Shown one piece after another: positions 1 through 11,700 of a stretch of 17,465 nucleotides of DNA. The notes under the pieces are model-generated. The model was not told the origin of the DNA. It saw only the letters and a program-made list of their open reading frames with translations, and did not search any database. Position 1 is the first letter of the stretch, and each line of letters starts with the position of its first letter. This stretch comes from Smittium culicis (Eukaryota > Kickxellomycota > Harpellomycetes > Harpellales > Legeriomycetaceae), in contig LSSN01000324.1 in assembly GCA_001970855.1 (NCBI GenBank), positions 8,340-25,804 on the forward strand, read 5' to 3'. Made by a program: the position numbers and the translations under genes.

Positions 1-152
<152 letters not shown>

Positions 153-269
153 ATGTTGAATAGATTAGTTATGACTATCATAATTTAAATACAACAGTTT
201 TTATTTCAGTATATATATTTTAATTTGATTGATTATTTAGGTATCAATTTCGTATGATGAAATTGCACT

Positions 270-284
270 ATCGATCCCAGGTTT
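270..284. repeat. Left target-site duplication (15 nt)
   Basis: The 15-mer ATCGATCCCAGGTTT occurs here and again, without mismatch, at 928-942. The two copies bracket a GC-richer block whose left edge is an oligo(T) tract. A perfect 15-nt flanking direct repeat next to a poly(A)-type tail is the signature of target-primed reverse transcription by LINE machinery. In AT-rich DNA a mixed-composition 15-mer is unlikely to repeat by chance 650 bases away. Confidence 0.8.
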
Positions 285-927
285 TATTTTTTTTTTAATC
301 ACGTAATTTTATTGTTACGATAACAATGATAGAAAATACATGGTAAATAAACTAAAAAAATAGAAATTCGGTGCAAGGCATAAAAAAACTAATATTCTAT
401 TACCAATAAATTCCTCTGTCGGTCTACCGGCTGCGTACCTAAAGGGAAATGGGATCAATCTACCATCCGAAAGATCCACCCAGGCATTGCTTCAAGTAGG
501 CTGGAAGACTGAAGTTACAAGCAGTCATGGAATTAAGCTCGTTCCAACAAAATTGAATTCTTTGATATCATTGAGCTCCTAGTCAGAGCCTACATCTAAC
601 AGGATTAATAAAAAATAGGCTCCCACCCAAACGTGGGAATGATCGACCTGGCTCTCCTTCAACAAGCTGCTAAACGGCTGAGTTCCGTAATGCTGTCGAA
701 CGCTGGACTTGTGCACAGATAATATCTCAGACTGTGCTAAACGAATCGGTTCCTCCTGTTTCTAGATGTTCCTTCTCTGGAATCGCTGTCCTCTGAATCG
801 CTGGATGTTTCCTTCGCTATCCCCGACCAAGGATAGTGCAACACTGTGTGAGATTTTAGAATATTGCACTTAGAAAAGTACACTATTTAAGCCCCTAAAC
901 CACGGAAAGGTATTTCACTCTTAGGAG
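285..927 (-). mobile_element. Non-LTR retroposon (LINE fragment or SINE-like), minus strand
   Basis: This 643-nt block is much richer in G and C than its surroundings and is flanked by perfect 15-nt direct repeats (270-284 and 928-942). Its left edge reads TA followed by ten T, which on the minus strand is the 3' poly(A) tail of the inserted RNA copy. The 5' end is therefore near 927. The uncut target would read GGTTT/AATC, a T-rich/A site of the type nicked by LINE endonucleases. No reverse transcriptase motif is visible. The minus strand has a 49-codon open stretch (886-740) rich in Ser, Asp and Arg, then a stop. Internal details include a hairpin (621-626 with 633-638) and a direct repeat of GAATCGCTG at 780 and 795. 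It could be a 5'-truncated LINE, a SINE or a retroposed transcript; I cannot tell which. Confidence 0.7.
364..582 (+). other. 72-codon open stretch, antisense within the retroposon
   Basis: From the codon after a TAG at 361 to the TAG at 580-582 there is an uninterrupted reading frame of 72 codons on the plus strand, with no ATG near its beginning. It includes runs such as LPAAYLKGNGINLPSERSTQ. It looks more protein-like than anything nearby, but it runs opposite to the inferred direction of the retroposon. An open frame of this length in mid-GC DNA is not rare by chance. It may be a relic of a coding sequence, or nothing. I do not recognise a family. Confidence 0.2.
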
Positions 928-942
928 ATCGATCCCAGGTTT
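928..942. repeat. Right target-site duplication (15 nt)
   Basis: This is an exact copy of the 15-mer at 270-284 and marks the 5' boundary of the minus-strand retroposon. Beyond it, at 943, the sequence returns to the very AT-rich background. Confidence 0.8.
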
Positions 943-2697
943 AATCATATTTAATATATTCAATATAGTTTTTGATATTAGTGGCGTCCATCATCCCTTC
1001 TTTTAAACTAAATTATTTAAAAAAATTTAGTATTTGTTTACAAAAGTTCTTTATTCTGATGAAATGAAAAATAAAATTTTATCGTATTACTCTTTTCTTT
1101 AATAAATTATCAGTTTTATTTAACATTTTGCTCGAATAATCTCAATTATTGGAATTCAAATATATTTATTATTCAATTTTACGCGCTACATTCAAATTTT
1201 TAATAACTTAATACATTTTATTGATTATAGATTCTTTATGGTCTAATGATATTTTTTGTGTTATGATTGATATCAATTGTCATTACTAGATTAAATATAT
1301 AAATTTTAAATATAAATATTAGTGATGTTACTATTCTATTTTTTTACTAATCTTTTGATCACATTTTTAATTTATATATTCATTATTTTCGATTCATACA
1401 TTCAAATATACAACTATAAGTTTATATGATCTCATAGTTATGTTTTGCCTTTTATACTCTTGGATATTTTTATTCGATTATTTGAGTCTACGATTATAAG
1501 TTTATTAAGTTAGATTTGCTATAAAAAATTTTCTTATAAATTTTTACAGGTGTTTATCATTAAAATTAACTCATTTATTATCTATAGGAGCGATTAAAAA
1601 AGCGCTAAAAAATCGAATAATACATTAAATAATTATCATTATACTAAAATAAACTATTAAAATAGTTTATATTTAAAAATATTTTATTCAATTTTAAGTT
1701 TTTTTTATAGTAAAACCTATCTTATTTTTTTAAACTCTGACGATAATCAAAACTTTTTATTATATATTCAGATATATTATTTACATACATTTTTATTAAA
1801 ATATCAGCAATATTTTTATTATAGCTTTAACATTTACTTTTAAAATTATTTCAATCTATTAATTTATTTTACTATTTCAATATATTAATGGTGTAATTTC
1901 TTTTATTTTAAGAAAAAGTAAATAATAAAGAGTACATGTTACCTAACAAAAAAATATCATCAAATTTTAGAAAAATAAGAAATAAGAATAATTATAAAAA
2001 TTTTAAACTAAAATTTATTAAATTTCACAATTAAAAGTAAAAGTAAAAGTTTAATATAACCTAGATAAAAATAATATATTTAAAAACAAATATCTAGATT
2101 GAGACTTGAGACTTGTGAATAATCAGACAATTAAATACTTTTTTTTTATCGAAATTTTTAATTTTATACATTCAATAATTATTTTAGGATACAAATTTTC
2201 AGTATCCAAAACCATTTATTTTTTTTTAATGTATTTTAAAGCAAATTAAAATTATGTCAATACCCTTTTATTTGATTTTCGCCAATTATTATTCTATAAA
2301 AGTGTAATTTTTTCATATAAATGTTATTTATTTATAATTTTTTTCAATATTAAGAGTTTATTTTACTAGAAATACTTTAGCTCTAAATATATTTCGCTGT
2401 AGATTTTTTGGAAAAAGAAAAATTCATAATTTCTCAAAATTAATCAGGTCAATCAATTATATTTATTATATTTTAAGCACATAAAATAAAATTACCAAGT
2501 TTTTTTTTCTCAGAGAGTTTATTAAACATAATTTAAAAAATTATCAAGTTTTAATAATTTCTCGTCGCTGTCAAAGCCTCATTTTCTTAATTTAATAATA
2601 TTCTTAAGGACTAATAAATATACTGCATACCAAGTTATCGGATTTAACATTAAATCAAATACAGTCCACCAAACTTAAATTTAACTTGTTTCTACAG

Positions 2698-2729
2698 TTT
2701 TTTTAATCACGAAATTTTATTGGTACGAA
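2698..2729 (-). mobile_element. Severely 5'-truncated copy of the same retroposon 3' end
   Basis: Positions 2698-2728 match 290-320 at 29 of 31 bases: an oligo(T) tract, then AATCACG, then a shared AT-rich stretch ending in TACGA. The only differences are T/A and T/G substitutions. The piece is bracketed by TTTCTACAGTT at 2689-2699 and TTTCTACAATT at 2730-2740, a 10-of-11 direct repeat that looks like a target-site duplication. The simplest reading is a second insertion of the same family, in the same orientation, in which reverse transcription stopped after about 30 nt. Severe 5' truncation is common for LINE-mobilised RNAs. Confidence 0.6.
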
Positions 2730-3286
2730 TTTCTACAATTAAAAATTTTTATTTTATTTTTTGTTCTTTAATGTCTATTCTGATTAAAAATTTTTATTAG
2801 TCGATGAAAATTATATTTTTTTCCTCTATATTTGAGATATAACTTTTCACTTTTAGTATTAATGTTATTTTGTATACTTTTAAATTATGCTTAATAAACT
2901 CTGAGACAAAAAAAAATAGTATTAATATTAACAAATTATCATTCTTTTAAGCTTGCATTAGATAAATTATTACGTATCTATACCTTTTTTAGAATAATAC
3001 ACTCTTAGCTGTCTTAATAAATTCATTAATATGATTTCATAAGATAAAATTTTATTTCTATTGTTATACGTGCTGTAATAAAAGCAGAATTAGTTTCTTA
3101 CTGTTTCAGCTTTTTTTATTTATAACTATTTTTTATTATGATAATTTTATTACTCATAATTATAATTAAATATCTGTTTTGAGTTTTTATTATTTTATGT
3201 TATCTTTTTTTTAAATATTGTTAAATTTAACCCAATCAAGGCTGATTTAATACTATTAATGGTCGTTTTTTTTTTTGATCAATTTA

Positions 3287-3307
3287 TACTAGCTATAATA
3301 GCTAGTA
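3287..3307. repeat. 21-nt near-perfect palindrome
   Basis: TACTAGCTAT and ATAGCTAGTA flank a single central A, giving a ten-base inverted repeat with no mismatch. It could be a protein-binding dyad or the relic of a palindromic insertion. With no neighbouring gene, no function can be assigned. Confidence 0.6.
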
Positions 3308-3610
3308 GAGTAATAGCAAATAAAATATTAAATATATAACTTATACTTAAAAATTAATAATAAAATTAATTCCACAGATATTTGCAAATTCCTATCTAAA
3401 AATTAACTTGTATTTTTACTTTAAATTGTTATTAAGTTTGAAATCAATAAATTTGTATATCTATATTTATATCTATAATTTCACGTATATTACTTATTTT
3501 AATTACTATCATATAAGATATTTTTCATTATTGTATTTTTTTAAGAAAAATTGATATTGAACCTGATATAACTTAATATAGTATTATTGATAGACTATCA
3601 TCATGAATTT

Positions 3611-3633
3611 AATTGGGTTGCTTATACCCAATT
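3611..3633. repeat. Stem-loop (8-bp stem, 7-nt loop)
   Basis: AATTGGGT at 3611-3618 pairs with ACCCAATT at 3626-3633 around a seven-base loop. The G and C in the stem stand out from the surrounding AT-rich DNA. No gene lies nearby, so it is recorded only as structure. Confidence 0.5.
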
Positions 3634-6600
3634 CATCAAATTTATTTCTTAATTTATTATAGTACCATCTGTAAATTTCTTGTATAACCGATTTTTTTAT
3701 CGAACTGATTCATAAATGTCAAATAATTAATTAAAAGATTTTTCTATTCTAAAAAATTTCTATTCAGTTATTACATGACAGCTTATTAATATAAAAATCT
3801 ATTTGTGCATTGGGAAAGTAAAATTTTTAATTATTTGTTCGTCAACCAATAAAAAAATTTTTTTACACTGGGTTAAGCTATTGGATTAAAGTTTAGGATA
3901 TATAATTTATCAGAGATTCCAGTATCTAGTTGCAAATACAGCACTAATTTTCATATTTTTGGTACATGATTATTTTAAATTTACTTATGAAATCAGACAA
4001 TTAATATCATTACATTCTGAATTTTATTATTTCAAATTAATAGCATTTGCTTTCTGAAAATTTTATAAAAATTAACAAGGAGTACGAAATTATCAAGAAA
4101 CTATTTTTTTTCCAGCTTGATATCACAATTTCAGCCTATTATTATAATATTCAAGTTAACAATGTTTTTTCTGTTAATCTTAATTAATAATTTAATAATG
4201 AAAAAAATTATTTATAAGTATATGAAATTAATTTATTCAAATTCATTAATATTTCTAATTAAATATTCAATATTTAAAATGTAAAAATATTTAAATAACT
4301 AAATAACTAAATCTGAATATCTAACCTTAAATTTTTCGCTAATAGTGTTTTATTTGTATAAATACATTTTTTTATGTATAAGCTGAAATAAATATTATAA
4401 TTTATTATTTTTTAGAGCCGATTGTATTTTAAATACTGTAATTATTGTTTAATACCATTATTAATCTTATTTATATCGCCAATAATATTTATTTCTAAAT
4501 TTTCGAGTGAATCAAAGAAATATTAGTTTGAAACTTTGATAGCAGCGCGTAACCGTTATTTTTATGGTTTCAGTCTTTCTTTATTAGGTAATATATTATT
4601 ATTTAACATTTATAGCAACTTTTTTTTTGTGATTTTCTATATTGATCCAAACATAATTGAATTTTCACACCCCCTTGTAATTTTGGTTTAATACCAGCTT
4701 CTAGTTTTATTTTAGATATTTTTGTTTTTAAAATTGATTTAAAACCAAGATAATCTCAACTTTTGGGACGTAAAACTTTTCAGTTAGTTTTTCCCCTTAG
4801 ATTCTTGATTTATACTTATTTATAAAATATTGAATGTTAAAGTTTAAAAATTTTGTTATTTTTGTATTCTAGTTGCCCGAATTTTTTTTTTACTATACTA
4901 TCTTATGAAAATTATAGAAAAATCTTTATGATTTACTCATTATTTGACCATAATATTTTAAAGTATAATCTTTAATCTAGTATCGACTATTATAAATGTT
5001 CATTTTAAATTAAATATTTCTGAAAATCAATTATTCGCTTATTTTTCTACCCCAATATTATTTTTTTGTTTTAAAATACTCAAAAAATTGAATGTTTCAT
5101 ATTATAAATAAAATATATCTTAATTAGAATTTATATTAATTATTTTAATTTTTAAGTAAAAATTTTGTTCAGCAGATATGCTTAAATCTGCTAAAGAAGA
5201 TTATTAAAATTAATTTAAGCCAAATTATGATATAATAGAATTTTTTCCGTATTTAAGGTGTGTCAGATTAAAAATTAAAAATGTGCGATATTTTTAAATG
5301 AATTAATTCTTATAGAATAATCTTGATAATCATTTTTCATGATCTAATATCAGACAGATTTAAAAATTATTTTTTAAGGATTGCTATTTTTAAATTTACT
5401 AAATTAAATTGTTTATTTCGGCCTTAAAATTTCATCTATATATTATTAAATTATAATATTTTCTTTTTCTACTAATTTTTATTTTATATTATCTAAATTT
5501 GGTATTTCAGAATTTGTTTATTCCTCTCTCTATATATTTTTTATTTTTCATATCAAATAATTTTTTTTTGTTCATTATTCGATTCAAAAAAATTAGCTCT
5601 ATTTTATTTATACATTTAACATTAAATTTACCGATACAATTATAAATAGGATTTCTAATTAAAAAATTTTCACATTTTTATTTTTAAATATTAAAAAATT
5701 TTTTATCTTTGGTTTTTAAACATCACATTTGTGTTCCTAATACTATTCTGCTCATATATTCGAAAATTTCCGGATTTTAAAATTTTTCAATTAGGAATAC
5801 AGTTATTGAAAGTGTAAGTAGATTCAACAGAAAATCCACGCTAACATTTTTCACTATTTTTTTAATAAATTAATATTTATGCATATCTTTAAATTAAAAT
5901 GCATTGTATTTCACGTTTGCTGTTTTGAATTAACATACATTTTGTTTTTTATTTATCGATTTATATTGATTCTTCCGATTGATTTTTTTAAATTTAATAA
6001 AGACTAACAAGCTAATTTTTTTATTGAAAAGAGTGTATTGATTTTTTACTATTTTAATTTTTTTATCTGAAAGTTTATCAGACAAGGTTCAGTTTAGGTG
6101 CTATATATTTAATCATTCCCATCTAAACTATTAATCTCTAATAGATGTTAAAATAATTTTTTGCATATATTTAGGCCTTAAAATAATAATAAAATTTATG
6201 ACATTAATTTTATTCTATATAAAACATAGGATCATGTAAAAACTTTGTATTTAAAAATAAAAGAAACAAATTTAAAAGGTATAGTATCTTCCTTTATTTA
6301 AATTGATCGCAATTTTAAATTTATATAAAATTTAAAGATAACTTCGGATACATTATTATTTGATTTATCCTTTGCAAATTATACATCATAGGTTTTAATA
6401 TTTCACAAGAAATTATAATATTTTTTTTGGCGGCGAAAAATGAACTTCTTTAAATAAAAATTTCGTTATAAGTCAGTTACAATAGGATCGTCGTTAAGTT
6501 TACAAGATTTTATTTTGGTTTTAATGCGTGTAGAAATTAAGAGTCTTTTCTTTGTTTAGTATTTTTCAACTGCTTCAATTGAAATTATCACCTCTATATT

Positions 6601-8201
6601 CGTTTTTCTCTTGAAATATTCTATAATTTTTTTAAAATAATTTTCATATAATTCCACATCTTATGCTTTGGTCTATTCTTAGTTTTTAATTCCTTGTTTC
6701 GAGGATTAAATCACAATCATACCGGAAATGAGTTGAAAATATATAAATATAACTAGAATTTTTTATACCTTAATTTGACTTTGTATAGTTTCAGCTTTTT
6801 TGTTTTAAATATCAAATCAGGTTTGTGTTAATCTAATCAAAAATCTATGGCAAATATGAAAATACCCAAAAATCATAATCTAATCTTTCAATTTTAATAA
6901 TATTATTATATAGTTTTTTTTAATTTATTCTCTTTATAAGAGTTGATATAAATTTTATTTTTTTTTCTTAAGGTGCTATTTTTCAGTATAATTAAAATTT
7001 TTTTATTTTTAATGCGTTGAATTGTGAATCGAATATACCAAATATTCTACTGGATAAAATAAAATAGCAAATTATGAGCATTTTTTCCTATTTATATAAA
7101 CTGGGATTTTAATCAACGCTATTTGAAATCAGATCAACAATACAGTCTTTATTAATAAGGGTTATTGCTAGATATATTATAATTTTTTCTAAAGATAAGA
7201 ATATAGATATCAATGTAATGGTATTAAATCGAGGATATCATAGAGTAATTATTTAACTTGTACCATTTTTTTTGAGTATTGATCGATTAAGATTGATTTA
7301 AGCCCAACTATGGTTAAAAAATATCTCATTAGCGATCAATGTTGAGTTTTTAAAAAGGATATTATAGTACTTAGAGCTTGAAAGACATATTATGGATAAG
7401 AAAAAAATTTTTTTTTATAATTAAATGGCTAAATATTAGCACCATTGAAATCAATCGAAGAAAACTCGTAGTTATCTCATATTAGAACGTTGGTTATATT
7501 ATTTTCAAGCTTCTTGTTTTAGATAAATAATTTGTAGTGATGAAAATGGTAATTAAAATAGCAATCAATCTGAAAAAAAGTAGGTATTTCAATATATTAA
7601 TAAATTTATTAAAGTGCATTTTATATAAAAAATTTTGCAAAAAGAAAGCAATTCCTATTTTTCATTATTTAAAATAACTTATTCGAATAAAATATTTAAA
7701 TAGAAGTGAAAAGAATTCTAGATTAGCATAATGATTTTAAAAGGATGTAAATATTTTTTATAAAATTCTGAAAAAGTAAATAAAGTTAAAAGCTAAATAA
7801 GCATATAAAAACTATCTTTAATGAATATATAAAAAAAGCTTGTAGTATTTTATTATTTCTTATAATAAAAAAATAACTAATAATTATAATAATTCGTGAT
7901 AAAGCTAAAAAGAAAAGAAATTTTCATGAGAGATCTCAGAAAGTTGATTATGAGTTTACTTGATTTTTTTTTTCAAAAGTTAATGATATATATACATCTT
8001 TTTACACGTTTAAAAATAAGGGAAAAAATAAGTTTTATTGCAGAAATTTCTTAAATTTATTGACAATAATATTAAAAATGATCCAAATAAAGTTAAGATA
8101 AAATTTTAAGGTACTTTTCTTTCTTTTTCGCAAAGAGTTATAAAGATACCCTTAAAATAATGGCATATATGGTTACCTGATTGATCTGGAGTACCTAGTG
8201 A

Positions 8202-8453
8202 ATAAAAATTCTTTGCTACCAATATTCAAATAATCATGCTGAAATCGAAATAGCCAACTTGAAACGCCGCAATAGTAGTCTGTCATCCACTGGTGGACAG
8301 TGGTCCGGGAAATCCGGAAAAAAAAGACAGAATGAGAGACCTTCAAGCTATGTTTACGGACATGGTCCTGGGACTTATAGAAATTGGAACAATGCTTACT
8401 GGCACATTCCAGGCTGCCCAGAACCTGTCGAATTTAAATATTTTTTATAAGCC
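8202..8453 (+). pseudogene. Coding-like patch of unknown origin
   Basis: The plus strand stays open from just after a TGA (8199-8201) to a TAA at 8451-8453, about 83 codons, and G and C content is visibly higher here than on either side. The frame has no usable ATG; the nearest initiator-like codon is a TTG at 8259. The translation has a basic Ser/Arg/Lys-rich part (KRRNSSLSS, then GKSGKKRQNERPSS) followed by a Gly/Trp/Tyr-rich end (YGHGPGTYRNWNNAYWHIPG). I recognise no domain. It could be a decayed gene or transposon fragment, or a terminal exon of an unseen gene. A pseudogene relic is the mildly preferred reading. Confidence 0.25.
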
Positions 8454-8727
8454 TTTAATACTCTTTTAAATTACCTTTAATAAATCCAACTTGAAGTTTA
8501 ATAAATGTTATTTATGCAATTACATAAACTTGGGTCTTTGATAGATGTAAAAATTAGAATAATCTTAAAAATATCCTCTGAATATAGTTTTAATTGTTTA
8601 GTATTAAACGACAAAAGTGTTCAAGTATATCGAATAGGAAAAAAAAAAAGATAAGTGTAATTTTAAATAGCTTGTTTATATGATTAAAATAAAGTGGAAA
8701 TTTGGAGTAAAATAAATAGAAAATGAT

Positions 8728-11700
8728 TTATGTATCTTCAGATTCTAAACTTGAAATGTTTAATTGCTGTAGGTTATGAGTAGGTATATCTTCGGTTTCA
8801 GATTCATTTTTTGTGTTGGAGTAAACGTCAGACTTAGACTTAGCAATACTTTCACCAGTAGGTTCTGTAGCATTGTTTGTATAAGTAATTTCGCTAGAAA
8901 TTTTATCAGTCTGATTTATAGAAGATACTTCAGCAGGTTGTGCCTCGTTGCCGTTTATAGAAGGCGAATCAATCTCTGTAAACCAATTTTTTTTTAAAGA
9001 GGGATTAACTTCGTCAATCAAAGCCCAAGTTTGATTCCATAGTTCATTTTTGTTTTCGTCCACTTCTAATTGTTCAGAATTGGTCAAATTGTTATCTTGG
9101 TTGGCCAATTTCGAAGTAGATTTCATATCATTCGCGATACGATTTCTTGTATCCTCCGCTGGGCTTGGGGTCGATGAGTTTCCAGCAAAAGCATTTAGAG
9201 AGTCTAAAACTAGGATGAGATTTTTGAGCTGTTCTTGTGAAATTTCAACTAAAAATAGAGATAATGTTGATGGGTGTTTGTAGTTGTTCAAGTTGGGTGA
9301 ATCTAAGTTTGAGTCTTGATCAGGTGTGATTATATTTCTTTCATTGTTCAATGGTCCAGATACCTTATGTTGGACAGTTTTACTTATTTTCATGTAACCC
9401 AACAGAACATTTAAAATTCGCATCCAAATAACGTTAAATGAGGATAATGTGCTAGCTGGTATTTGTTGAGGAAGGTTGAATTCATTCTCGTGAGATGTGT
9501 GAGGAGTATAAGCGTTTACTGAATCATTGTAATTAATAAGGTCTGAGCTATATTGTAAAAAGAAATTAACTAAAATGCTTAAACACTTTATATGAGTCTC
9601 TTCCATTGAAAAGTCAGTCAGAAAATCATATCGTAGGAGACCGTCCATAAGAGGAAGAAGTACTCTCTGAAGAATGCTGTTGATCCAATATGGTGGCAAT
9701 GAAATATTTGAGGCGCCTTTATTTTTTTTAGAGTCCTTATTATTCTGGTCGCCTTCTATTACAGAGCTTTGGAGATTGATAAGTGCAGATCTATCCAAAG
9801 ATTTTTGTAGGTGCTTGCACGCAGTGTTCCGAATCTCCCTATATCTAGATGAACAATAAAATGTAAATGTATTCAGTGTTCTTAGCCAGCGCGACAATAG
9901 TTGCGCGCCAGGGCTGTTTGCTGTAGAAGATGAAAGGACTGGGGTGTTGAAAACGTCATTAGGGAGCGTTTCTTGCTTGAATGCATAAATGAATAGTTCT
10001 CTTCTGGTGTGCATTTGTAGCTCTGATATCTCGTTTAGGATGATGTTTGCCATTTTATAGGCATTCTGTTGCCTTGCGGTTTTGATTGCAAATTGCATCG
10101 ATATATCGCTGCTTCCGTCAGATATGCTGTTACCTCCGGAGACTGAAGCCAGTAGCTTTTCTGGTGGCATAAATTTAGTACAGTAATCTATCAAGTCGAA
10201 ATAAGTCAGGTTTGACTGTGCACAGAAAGCTGTGTTACTTGGTCCAGGGTTGCGAAGGCTATCAATTAACTTCATCACAACTTCAAAAGCAGATCTGCCT
10301 GGTCTACTTGGATATTCTGGAGAATTTTCTTTTATTTTAGATAATGAAGAAAGCAAAGATGATACTATTGGCCAGTTGTTTACTGACAATAAAGCGGAGA
10401 TATCAATAGCAGCTATGAGACGAAGTCCAACTCCCAAGGTTTCTTCAGTGCTGTCAAATGTAGATTTGTTACAATCTCTGAGTAGCCCAATGCATCTGAA
10501 TACCCTTTCGACAGCGTCAACCATTTGTAAGGAAGGACTGGATACATCACTTTCACTGTTTTCAACGATTTTACTCTTGATGGTTTCTAAGTGTAAGAGG
10601 CATGAAACTATAATTCTCATCAAAACTCCTGACAACCTTTCGATAATAAAAAGATCCAATGAATCTGCGTACTCAAGAGTTTTTCTGAAAGGTCTCTCGA
10701 AAACGTTCCATACAACAGGGATTCGATGTGGCGTCATTTCACAAATGGAACCAATCAATTCAATGAAATAAAGAGTGCTTGGTTCATACTTTTTTCGTCC
10801 ATTATCATATTGTGCCCCACTATCGCTGGATTTTTCAATAGTTGTTAATGTAGAAGGATCACTGATGGTGGTGTTTGGGTTCATTCTAGATTTGTTGTGC
10901 GAAGCACCGGGCGAAAAGCTACTTAGAGTTGGAGAGTCTGAAGAAATAGAATTCATTTTTTGTGCATCTGACAAAGGTCCTAGTGAATTAGTCAAACCGT
11001 CACGAGAAAAGTCAGTGTCCGAAATAGATTCTAATGATTTTTCATTCAAAGGGAATATTCCATCAAGATAAGTCGATGAAATGCTGGTTAAGAATAATGT
11101 TAGGGTTTTTTCAGGAGCCTCAGATAGCTTTGATATAATTTCACTTATCCTACATGCTTCAATACACTTCCTACTACTAAAAATCAGCTGAATTAGCATT
11201 TCAGTAGACTCATCCCACCTCGAAACTCCACGAACTCTGAACGGCTTCAATTGGGATATAACTTGTGAATAGTTGGAGGAGGTTGAAGGGTTTGTTTTTT
11301 TAGAAGACAGTTGGTCAAATAATTCAATGTAGGCTTCGCCAAAATTTTTTGTCTTGTATGGTTGTGCGCTTTCGAGATTTGAGCCAACAGGAACTGATAC
11401 AGTATGTTTTTCAAAGCTCAAATACCAATCATCAGTGTGTTTAAAGCTATCATCTTGATCATAATCAGTAGAAAAGCCAGAGTTATTATATGTTGGAGTA
11501 CCTCCCAAAAATGAGCTGATTGCAGAAAATAGACCTCCTCCAGATTGATTTTTGTCATGAGGCTTAAAAGAGGGGTTTCCAAGAGAATCCTTAAGAGATT
11601 TGTTTCTAGCGTTTATGTATCTATTAAGGGTATCGGCTCTAGGTATAGTAGATAAGCCTGAAATCAAATTTCTAGTTCTTTTAGTTGATGAAGATACTAA

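Larger units (their letters stand above)
943..8201. other. AT-rich gene-poor stretch
   Basis: More than 7 kb of DNA dominated by A and T homopolymer runs, with stop codons in every frame at short intervals and no open frame long enough to support. I found no tRNA-like cloverleaf, rRNA or conserved protein stretch. The recognisable structure is the small retroposon tail at 2698-2729 and a few short palindromes. The composition fits neutral intergenic DNA of an AT-rich fungal genome. Absence of a gene rests on reading the frames, so a gene made of very short exons would be missed. Confidence 0.7.

Noticed and set aside
668..740. Internal pol III A-box and B-box-like motifs on the minus strand of the retroposon
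   Set aside because: Matches are partial and lie far from the inferred 5' end at 927, so a tRNA-derived SINE head cannot be claimed.
263..841. Nine-base inverted repeat TTGCACTAT / ATAGTGCAA suggesting transposon terminal repeats
   Set aside because: It does not coincide with the boundaries set by the 15-nt direct repeats, and nine bases over 580 nt can arise by chance.
285..1000. An LTR with a tRNA primer-binding site (TGGCGTCCATC near 982)
   Set aside because: No second LTR, TG...CA ends or short fixed-length target duplication is visible. The 15-nt duplication and oligo(T) edge fit non-LTR retroposition better.
10232..11071. Two long plus-strand open frames (179 and 98 codons) opposite the Arf-GEF exon 3
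   Set aside because: They are antisense shadows of a strongly supported coding exon. Their translations show no recognisable domain.
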